Virus record (IMG/VR): IMGVR_UViG_3300027901_000227
Location: 1-22,562 of that record
DNA from: a virus
Length of the DNA: 22,562 nucleotides
Strand: one strand, 5' to 3'
Made by a program: the position numbers and the translations under genes. The notes beneath the pieces are model-generated. The model saw only the letters and a list, made by a program, of their open reading frames with translations, was not told the DNA's origin and searched no databases. This document shows, one piece after another, positions 13,849-19,292 of this stretch (position 1 is the first letter of the stretch; every line of letters begins with the position of its first letter).

Positions 13849-15512
13849 TATTTATCCTCCATAATTTCTTTTATTCTTTTAACATAATTTTCTTGACTCA
13901 TTTTTTCATATACTAAATTATCTACCAATCCTTGCTCTGCGTATCCTATTCCTCCTCTTGTTTTACATTCCATTATTTTATTTATTACTTCATTCTTACA
14001 GTCCTCATAGTGAAGGATATCTTGGAAAGACAAACCAATATCAGCAAATGGTAAATGGCTCGATGTTATAACTCGTCTGCCAGATAACATAAACTGCAAT
14101 GGTAAATGAGGTAAAGAGTCATGAATAGTTGTTCTCACTATTGTTGAGCAGCTATTGATAAACTCTGGCATATCCTCGCTTGGTATTTTACCACAAAATT
14201 CAACATTAGCAGTTGTGAACCTTGCTTTGCCACCAAAGAACTTAAACTTAACATTTGGCATTGCTTTTGCAACTTCCCACATTAAATATAAGTTAGACTC
14301 ACCATTATTATTATCAAATGGGTCCTGTGTATTGAAAAAGTTCATATTTGGCGTATCTGAATAATAAACAGCAACTGTAAACTCTGCAGGTTGAATTGTT
14401 GGTATGAATCTTTCAGGTTTATACAGTGGTGTGTATAATAATTCAGTTTTAATACCCATTTTCTTCATTTCTTTCTGTAAGCGCTCAGAATTAACTAATA
14501 ACGTTGCTTTATTCTTCTTTAAGTACTTCTTAATACGGTCTAGAGACGCAGGAGACTGTTTTTCCCATAATTGGAATACATCAGTACCAACAAAGTGAAT
14601 TATTGGCTTACCTACGGAAAATTCAAGGTGGTTCTTTAATGCAGATACTGGATGATTGAATCCACCAATGATATATGTATGTGTCCAATTATCAAAGTCT
14701 AGATTTGCAGGATATATTCCATGTGTTCCACCTTGTGCTGTCCCAGCGTAGTCAGCATTTAGTATTTCAGCTCTTTGTTCTGCTTGTAAAGGGCAACCAA
14801 AAGTTGTTACAACTAATGAACTATCCTCTATGTTATTAACTTCTCTAAAAGTTTTACATTTATCCTTTAAAGGTATGTTTATTCCAGAAATATTACCTTC
14901 CACTGATGGTTCTGTTAGGAAAATAGTTTCTTTAAGGTAATAACCTTTACTACCAGCTTTTACCATTCTATAAAACAGGTCCCAATCTTGGAAATAATCT
15001 AATTCCTCGTTAAACCTTGCAAAATTATCAGTTCTCATCATACTCATAGTTGAAATATAATTCATTGTTCTCAATGTGTATGGATTAAATGGTCTTGATG
15101 TATATTTATGACCGTTTGTGTATTCATAATCACCATATATGAAATCTATATCCTCTTTGTCTAAAATATCAACCATATTCTGTAAAATACCAGTTTTTAC
15201 CATACAGTCAGAGTCAAGGAAAAATAAATACTTTGGCTTAGATGTTCCAACTGCATTGATTATTGTATCATATCCAAGATTACGAGCAGCTGATGCTCCT
15301 TTATTCTCTGGTAGGAACTCATAATTTAATTTAAAGGTTAATTCACCTTCCTCTATCTTTGATGTTATTCGTTTCTCCAATTCTTCATCTCTGCCATCAT
15401 TAACCAATGTCACTGTGAAGTCTTGAAAATCTTGATCTTGTAATGATTCTAAACAAAAATCAATTATATCTGCATCCTTGTGCGCTGGTATAATAATAGC
15501 TAGTTTACTCAT
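13848..15512 (-). CDS. Two-domain glycosyltransferase: GT2 (GT-A) fused to GT-B-like domain
   Basis: The start is set at the ATG at 15512 (MSKLAIIIPAHK), which has AAGGAGGG 5 nt upstream; the frame opens at 15548, but that ATG lacks this signal. The product has 554 residues. Residues 1 to about 220 form a GT2 domain with NDG at 38-40, KGASAARNLGYD at 71-82 and DSD at 100-102. The second part, from about residue 230, looks like a GT-B glycosyltransferase: IIGGFNHP, KPIIHFVGTDVFQLW, LLVNSERLQKEM, FKFFGGKARFTT and DSLPHLPLQFMLSGRRVITS. One polypeptide could therefore add two sugars in sequence. The start overlaps the SpoVG-like stop by 8 bp. Donors and acceptor are unknown. Confidence 0.85.
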   Translation of the reverse strand: MSKLAIIIPAHKDADIIDFCLESLQDQDFQDFTVTLVNDGRDEELEKRITSKIEEGELTFKLNYEFLPENKGASAARNLGYDTIINAVGTSKPKYLFFLDSDCMVKTGILQNMVDILDKEDIDFIYGDYEYTNGHKYTSRPFNPYTLRTMNYISTMSMMRTDNFARFNEELDYFQDWDLFYRMVKAGSKGYYLKETIFLTEPSVEGNISGINIPLKDKCKTFREVNNIEDSSLVVTTFGCPLQAEQRAEILNADYAGTAQGGTHGIYPANLDFDNWTHTYIIGGFNHPVSALKNHLEFSVGKPIIHFVGTDVFQLWEKQSPASLDRIKKYLKKNKATLLVNSERLQKEMKKMGIKTELLYTPLYKPERFIPTIQPAEFTVAVYYSDTPNMNFFNTQDPFDNNNGESNLYLMWEVAKAMPNVKFKFFGGKARFTTANVEFCGKIPSEDMPEFINSCSTIVRTTIHDSLPHLPLQFMLSGRRVITSSHLPFADIGLSFQDILHYEDCKNEVINKIMECKTRGGIGYAEQGLVDNLVYEKMSQENYVKRIKEIMEDK

Positions 15513-15786
15513 CAGAACCCTCCTTACCACGCAAAAACTCGCCAACAATTGGCCTCACAGCCTCAAGTAGCGAGTTATATGTTTCTGAATTAATTGGGTA
15601 GTAGTATTGCAGGTTGGTATCTTGGAATTTCTTCGAAGGACATAATAAATACAATGTTCCATCATTCTTTACTTTAACAGCTATGGAAGATAGGTATAAA
15701 TTGTTATCATACACACAATTTACAAATCCAAGTAGACCATTTTTAAATGTAACGGGTATAAAATTAATGTTTGTGAATTTATTCAT
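15505..15786 (-). CDS. SpoVG-family protein
   Basis: The 93-residue product matches the SpoVG pattern. LLGFVNCVYDNNLYLSSIAV corresponds to the usual LxAxASVxxDxxFVVxxIxV strands, TLYLLCPSKKFQDTNLQYYY to the conserved MPSKK region, and YPINSETYNSLLEAV to the HPIN helix. Cellular SpoVG is a small dimeric nucleic-acid-binding regulator affecting septation, capsule and virulence gene expression in Firmicutes, and a DNA/RNA-binding protein in Borrelia. Here it is the first gene after a putative promoter (15816-15833) and leads the glycan operon, so a regulatory role on this operon or on the host envelope is plausible but unproven. The alignment is by eye; the N-terminal 12 residues and C-terminal tail differ from typical members. 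Confidence 0.75.
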   Translation of the reverse strand: MNKFTNINFIPVTFKNGLLGFVNCVYDNNLYLSSIAVKVKNDGTLYLLCPSKKFQDTNLQYYYPINSETYNSLLEAVRPIVGEFLRGKEGSDE

Positions 15787-15815
15787 TTTTCACTCCTTTT
15801 TCATAATTTATTAGG

Positions 15816-15833
15816 TTTCTAATTATAATAGGT
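15816..15833 (-). promoter_or_regulatory. Putative late promoter motif, copy C (before glycan operon)
   Basis: The coding-strand sequence is ACCTATTATAATTAGAAA, identical to the copy at 744-761. It starts 19 bp beyond the moron terminator and ends 29 bp before the SpoVG-like start. The upstream flank AAAGTTTTCA resembles the flank of the copy at 19265-19282. Confidence 0.65.
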
Positions 15834-15852
15834 TGAAAACTTTCACATAAAG

Positions 15853-15878
15853 AAAAATAGGCCACGAATGGCCTATTT
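15853..15878 (-). terminator. Rho-independent terminator after the moron gene
   Basis: In coding-strand sense, AAATAGGCC (15878-15870) pairs perfectly with GGCCTATTT (15863-15855) around a 6-nt loop. A T-rich run follows (TTTTT then CTTT). It lies 54 bp after the stop of the 67-residue gene and just before the glycan operon's promoter motif. Confidence 0.9.
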
Positions 15879-15931
15879 CTCACGATCAAAGAAGTAATGT
15901 AATTATATTATGACATAATGTATATTAAAAG

Positions 15932-16135
15932 TCAAGTAATATCATTACAATTTATCACATTTAATTCTTTTAGTATCTTGCAAACCTTACTTTCAAAGTT
16001 TATTGCATCGTTGCATTCTATTATTGTATGTTCTTTATCCTTTGTATCTAAACGTAATCTACTATCATGTTTATTAATTACAAATCCATTGTCGAGATTA
16101 ATGAATGTATCATCTCCTACTGAAATCCAAGCCAT
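15932..16135 (-). CDS. Moron-like small protein of unknown function (67 aa)
   Basis: The product is a small mixed alpha/beta protein: MAWISVGDDTFINLDNGFVI, then LRLDTKDKEHTIIECNDA and a C-terminal helix ESKVCKILKELNV. This strand-strand-helix layout is common in tiny uncharacterised prokaryotic proteins, but I recognise no specific family. It stands alone: a terminator precedes it, a sigma70-like promoter at 16171-16199 lies in its 5' region, and its own terminator follows at 15853-15878. That is the classic moron layout, often associated with genes expressed independently of the phage late programme. SD AGGAGGG is well placed. Function unknown; superinfection exclusion or host modification is only a possibility. 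Confidence 0.8.
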   Translation of the reverse strand: MAWISVGDDTFINLDNGFVINKHDSRLRLDTKDKEHTIIECNDAINFESKVCKILKELNVINCNDIT

Positions 16136-16170
16136 TGTACCCTCCTGAAAGCAAATAATTTTATATTACC

Positions 16171-16199
16171 ATTATTGCTTTATATTTCAAGAAAGTCAA
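16171..16199 (-). promoter_or_regulatory. Sigma70-like promoter of the 67-aa moron gene
   Basis: In coding-strand sense, TTGACT (16199-16194, 5/6 to consensus) is followed after a 17-bp spacer by AATAAT (16176-16171, 5/6 to TATAAT). It lies immediately downstream of the capsid-operon terminator and upstream of the 67-residue gene. It differs from the ACCTATTA motif used elsewhere. Confidence 0.6.
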
Positions 16200-16202
16200 C
16201 TA

Positions 16203-16241
16203 TAAATAAAAATAGAGGACAAGATTTCTCTCATCCTCTAT
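16203..16241 (-). terminator. Strong terminator after the major capsid gene
   Basis: In coding-strand sense, ATAGAGGA (16241-16234) pairs with TCCTCTAT (16219-16212). The intervening bases can add two G-U wobbles and an AGA/TCT stem closed by a GAAA tetraloop, giving about 13 continuous pairs. TTTTATTTAT follows. It ends the head operon, 65 bp beyond the capsid stop. Confidence 0.88.
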
Positions 16242-16305
16242 AATTATATCACTCTGTGGCTTAAATGTGATTACTTAAATGTCAAGTAGTCAAAACCCTA
16301 AGACT

Positions 16306-17406
16306 CTATGCTACCTCTGTGGTTATCAGCCACAAGCCAGCGTTTTGATTGAGAATCTTACCTCCACTAAAGATGCTGTAAGCTGCAGTCTTAATTTTGT
16401 TTGCAGGGTCAGAAGTTGTTTGTGGTCCAGACTCTTTAATGAAAAGGCTAAAACCTTGTCTATCATTAGCGCCTTGGATAGAAACAACACCATAAGCTTC
16501 TTTACCGAAAACCAATGTACCCATAATCGCACCAGATGAAGTAGCTAAAGTGTCACCAGTCAATGGGAAGCGATAAGCTGTAGTTGACTTATGGATTTTA
16601 ACTCCAGCTACAACACCTTCTGCTACTGGTGATCTCTTAGCTGCTTCACTAGATGTTGGTGAGAACCATCCTTTAAAACCTGCTCCAGTAGTTATTTGAT
16701 AAACTGAAGTTGGATGCATAATTGCTTGGTAATTACCATCAATAGTTGGAACATCTCTACCTTCAAGTGTATTAACAGCTGCTTGAAGAGTTTTGATAGT
16801 CATTGCTGATTTACCTAAAGCAACAACACTAGATGACTGTGCAAGTAAGGCTTTGTTATGCATAAGGTCGAAACCTCTTGCGTTAGAAGAACCATTACCA
16901 TCAACAGTCCAGATTTTAACAGCTATACCAGAGTGGTTCAATTCTCCGCCGTCTATCTTAAGGTTTTGCATGTTAACAGCTGATAAAGAAGCTTTATCAA
17001 CAACTGCTATACCGATATCGTTTCTAACAAGAATGTCTAATGTTTTTCTTGCAGCGTCAGAAACTCTCTCCATCGCTTGCTCTAACGGATTAGATATTGC
17101 TGTTAAGTCAACGAAACGTGAAAGCTTAACATGTTGAGTTCTGTTATGAACAACTGCAGATACAACTTCTGCTGATAAATAAGTTTGATAGTTAGTCAAT
17201 TCATCTGCATCGTCATCACGTTTTGCTGCGATTGATTTGTAACGTGTAAATTCTACAGTTTTACCAGAACCTTGAGGCATGTCTACCTTAATAGGTGCTA
17301 AACTGTGGAAGTATGTTTGTGGTTCGAAATCCTCTAAAATCTTTTTCTCAAAGTACGTATTAATTGCATCAGTTAATGATGCGTGGGTTGTTTGTTGGTC
17401 AGCCAT
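16306..17406 (-). CDS. Major capsid protein, N4-gp56-like
   Basis: The 366-residue product matches the N4-gp56 major capsid family pattern. TDAINTYFEKKILEDFEPQTYFHSL opens the protein, then MPQGSGKTVEFTRYKSI, TNYQTYLSAEVVSAVVHN, LEQAMERVSDAARKTLDILV and, near the C-terminus, GVKIHKSTTAYRFP and IMGTLVFGKEAYGVVSI. It would form the icosahedral shell with an HK97-type fold, assembled on the preceding scaffold-like protein. The start is set at the ATG at 17406 (MADQQTTH), 9 nt after AAGGAG; the ATG at 17415 abuts that SD. A possible hairpin at 17414-17457 would hide the SD. A strong terminator follows the gene. The family call is by eye. Confidence 0.85.
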   Translation of the reverse strand: MADQQTTHASLTDAINTYFEKKILEDFEPQTYFHSLAPIKVDMPQGSGKTVEFTRYKSIAAKRDDDADELTNYQTYLSAEVVSAVVHNRTQHVKLSRFVDLTAISNPLEQAMERVSDAARKTLDILVRNDIGIAVVDKASLSAVNMQNLKIDGGELNHSGIAVKIWTVDGNGSSNARGFDLMHNKALLAQSSSVVALGKSAMTIKTLQAAVNTLEGRDVPTIDGNYQAIMHPTSVYQITTGAGFKGWFSPTSSEAAKRSPVAEGVVAGVKIHKSTTAYRFPLTGDTLATSSGAIMGTLVFGKEAYGVVSIQGANDRQGFSLFIKESGPQTTSDPANKIKTAAYSIFSGGKILNQNAGLWLITTEVA

Positions 17407-17413
17407 AGTGTTC

Positions 17414-17457
17414 ATCTCCTTGTTATTTGAATTATGTAAAAAAATGTAACAGGAGAT
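17414..17457 (-). promoter_or_regulatory. Possible SD-sequestering hairpin before the capsid gene
   Basis: In coding-strand sense, ATCTCCTGTTA (17457-17447) can pair over 11 bp, with one bulged A, with TAACAAGGAGAT (17425-17414) across a 21-nt loop. The second arm contains the AAGGAG Shine-Dalgarno site of the capsid gene. Translation control is inference. Confidence 0.4.
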
Positions 17458-17484
17458 TATTTAGTTAGTTAGATTTAAATATCA

Positions 17485-18369
17485 TTATCTTAAACGTTTG
17501 TCTTTTATTCCCATGTTCTCCTTAATATGTGATAGAAATTCATTCGAGCTCATTTCCTTAACTGATTTCTTTGGTTGAGAATTTACTGGAGCTTGTGTGT
17601 TTGTGATTGTGCTTGCTGCCTGTTTACGTTTATTTATGTCCGCGCTTCTTCCATTGTCACCAGATTTAGGTTGTGGTTGAGTTGAAGTCTTTCCTTTCAA
17701 CATTTCCATGACTGTGGCATTTATAGTTTCTCTCATCCATCCCTTTTGGTAAACTGCAGATTGTCCTGCTTTAACGAATTTAGAATCAAGTATGGGCTTA
17801 AGTTTATTAAAGACCTCTGGGTCTTTAGCGAGATCATTATAGGCTCTGTGATTTTCTTCAAAAGCCTCCTGTTTAATTCTCTCTTCTCTAGCTTGTCGTT
17901 CCTTACTGATATTACCAAATTCATCACGGATAAGATTTTTAATATAGTCTACATCAGACTTATTATAATCACCATAGTCAGTTTCTTTAGCCTCTTCAGG
18001 CTCAACGCTTTTAGCTATTGCTTCTAGCGCTTTCTTTTTTAAGTTACCAATTTCATTCCCTTGACGAGATATGAACTTTTGCTGTTCTTGCACAATTTTT
18101 AATAAATCTTCTGTGCTCTTCCCAGCATATGGATCATTGTTAGTTTCCTTTGGCTTGTCCTCTACAGGGTCCTTAGAACTAGTCGCGTCTTGGTCATTTG
18201 TTGGTTGTTCAGTTGCAGTTGGCTTGTCCTCTACAGGGTCCATTGCAGTTTTGTCATTATTTGTATCTTCAGATTGTACAGCTCCAGATTGTCCTTTTGT
18301 ATTGATCCATTGTTTTAATTCTTCTTTAGACATTGATTTGAAGTCTGTGTCTTGATTTTTACCAGTCAT
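17485..18369 (-). CDS. Putative capsid scaffolding protein (294 aa)
   Basis: The gene lies directly before the capsid gene. The product is polar and low in hydrophobic residues. Residues 1-80 are acidic and disordered-looking, with a duplicated DPVEDKP motif. The middle (about 85-190) is helical and probably coiled coil (LLKIVQEQQKFISRQGNEIG, REERIKQEAFEENHRAYNDL). A Ser/Thr/Gln-rich linker follows, and the end is basic (VKEMSSNEFLSHIKENMGIK, then DKRLR), as scaffolds often use to bind the capsid protein. There is no visible protease motif. The role is inferred from position and architecture, which are usual for scaffolds even when sequence is not conserved. SD AAAAGGAG precedes the ATG. Confidence 0.75.
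   Translation of the reverse strand: MTGKNQDTDFKSMSKEELKQWINTKGQSGAVQSEDTNNDKTAMDPVEDKPTATEQPTNDQDATSSKDPVEDKPKETNNDPYAGKSTEDLLKIVQEQQKFISRQGNEIGNLKKKALEAIAKSVEPEEAKETDYGDYNKSDVDYIKNLIRDEFGNISKERQAREERIKQEAFEENHRAYNDLAKDPEVFNKLKPILDSKFVKAGQSAVYQKGWMRETINATVMEMLKGKTSTQPQPKSGDNGRSADINKRKQAASTITNTQAPVNSQPKKSVKEMSSNEFLSHIKENMGIKDKRLR
18150..18241 (-). repeat. 23-bp exact direct repeat in the scaffold gene
   Basis: Positions 18150-18172 and 18219-18241 are identical over 23 bp, 69 bp apart (23 codons). They encode the duplicated DPVEDKP in the acidic N-terminal region of the scaffold-like protein. Confidence 0.8.
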
Positions 18370-18384
18370 ATTTTTCTCCTTTTA

Positions 18385-18403
18385 TACATAGTTAAACTAT
18401 GTA
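18385..18403 (-). promoter_or_regulatory. Inverted repeat just upstream of the scaffold gene
   Basis: TACATAGTT and AACTATGTA form a 9-bp perfect inverted repeat with a single central base. It lies in the 41-bp gap before the scaffold-like gene, immediately before its SD. No U-run follows, so it is not a terminator. It could be an mRNA-stabilising or processing hairpin; the function is unproven. Confidence 0.4.
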
Positions 18404-18410
18404 AAATGCA

Positions 18411-18914
18411 TTATTGAATTGAGCCACCTGATATCTCATCTTCTTCCAGTCTTTTCTTTTCAGCTTTAAGAACATCTAAGTATTCTCTATAAGCTTGTTT
18501 AAAATCAATATGTTTAATAATCTTAGCTAATTTAAGAACTGCTATCTCAACAACTGATACTGGAATTCCAATCTTTCTTGCTAAGTCTGCTCTTGAGATA
18601 ATTGTTCCATCGTAAAAACCATATCTACCAAGTAAATCATTAATAAAGACATTGTCTATTTTACGATGATTAAGTTCTAATGCAACTTTATCTAATTGTT
18701 CAACTGGTACATTAAAAGCTTCAGCTGTTCTAATCTTGCCTCGTTCAATAGTTCCTTTTTTTCTAAATTGTTTCTTCCAATCTTTAACCTTCACAATTCG
18801 TCCATCTTTGGTTTCAACTTGAACGTCTTCCATGTAAATATCTTTATCGAAGTCAGCTACATATTTTTCTTCTTTCTTGTCATCTTTGTTTTTATTTTCT
18901 GATTGTTTTGCCAT
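18411..18914 (-). CDS. Head-operon protein with possible helix-turn-helix (167 aa)
   Basis: I do not recognise a named family. The N-terminal 20 residues are Lys/Asp/Glu-rich and disordered-looking. Residues 32-60 include VQVETKDGRIVKVKDWKKQF. The second half has TIISRADLARKIGIPVSVVE followed by a helix, which reads like a helix-turn-helix of the kind in small DNA-binding proteins. The C-terminus is a charged helix. The gene lies between the 107-residue protein and the scaffold-like gene, with SD AAAAAAGGAG. It could be a minor head protein, or a DNA-binding factor in packaging or late regulation; the sequence does not decide. Confidence 0.6.
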   Translation of the reverse strand: MAKQSENKNKDDKKEEKYVADFDKDIYMEDVQVETKDGRIVKVKDWKKQFRKKGTIERGKIRTAEAFNVPVEQLDKVALELNHRKIDNVFINDLLGRYGFYDGTIISRADLARKIGIPVSVVEIAVLKLAKIIKHIDFKQAYREYLDVLKAEKKRLEEDEISGGSIQ

Positions 18915-18929
18915 GTTTAGTCTCCTTTT

Positions 18930-19253
18930 TTAATCTTTTGTATATCTTTCCAAAATTCTTAATGCCTCAATATATTGATCATGATTTTGTCTCAATCTTA
19001 AAATATTCATAACATCAGTATCTGCATCCTTCATCTTTTCTGCTAATTCAGCCTTGATGTCATCTTTAGCTTTTATTAACTTATCATATAGAACTCTAAC
19101 ACATCTACCGTTTTTATAAATATCTAACTTATCTTGATACCATGAAAGCCTCTCTCTTTGCTGTTGTATCACCTCCAAACTTAGGTCGTTATGATCTGTA
19201 ACGACCCTGATACACTCTTTTATTTGTAATTTAAAAAACTCATTAGGTGTCAT
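18930..19253 (-). CDS. Small helical protein of unknown function between portal and scaffold (107 aa)
   Basis: The product is almost wholly helical and charged (VIQQQRERLSWYQDKLDIY, KLIKAKDDIKAELAEKMKDA), with no Gly/Pro-rich or catalytic motif. The pattern of long amphipathic helices suggests a coiled-coil dimer. It follows the portal and is preceded by a copy of the putative late promoter (19265-19282), with SD AAGGAG partly overlapping that motif. Small helical genes in this position can be head-assembly or minor virion proteins, but nothing specific supports a choice here. Confidence 0.65.
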   Translation of the reverse strand: MTPNEFFKLQIKECIRVVTDHNDLSLEVIQQQRERLSWYQDKLDIYKNGRCVRVLYDKLIKAKDDIKAELAEKMKDADTDVMNILRLRQNHDQYIEALRILERYTKD

Positions 19254-19264
19254 TATTTATCACT

Positions 19265-19282
19265 CCTTCAATAATAATAGGT
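19265..19282 (-). promoter_or_regulatory. Putative late promoter motif, copy D (after portal gene)
   Basis: The coding-strand sequence is ACCTATTATTATTGAAGG, located in the 39-bp gap between the portal stop and the 107-residue gene. The upstream flank AAAGTTTTTA resembles copy C. The motif runs into the SD, so a transcript starting here would have a very short leader. Confidence 0.5.
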
Positions 19283-19292
19283 TAAAAACTTT

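Noticed and set aside
9106-15786. The glycan block as a remnant of a bacterial chromosome flanking a prophage
   Set aside because: It is bounded on both sides by structural phage genes in the same orientation and uses the same promoter motif as those genes, so it is part of the phage.
17414-17446. The TTACATTTTTTTACATAA stretch as a terminator before the capsid gene
   Set aside because: The ACAT elements are direct rather than inverted repeats, so there is no stem directly before a U-run.
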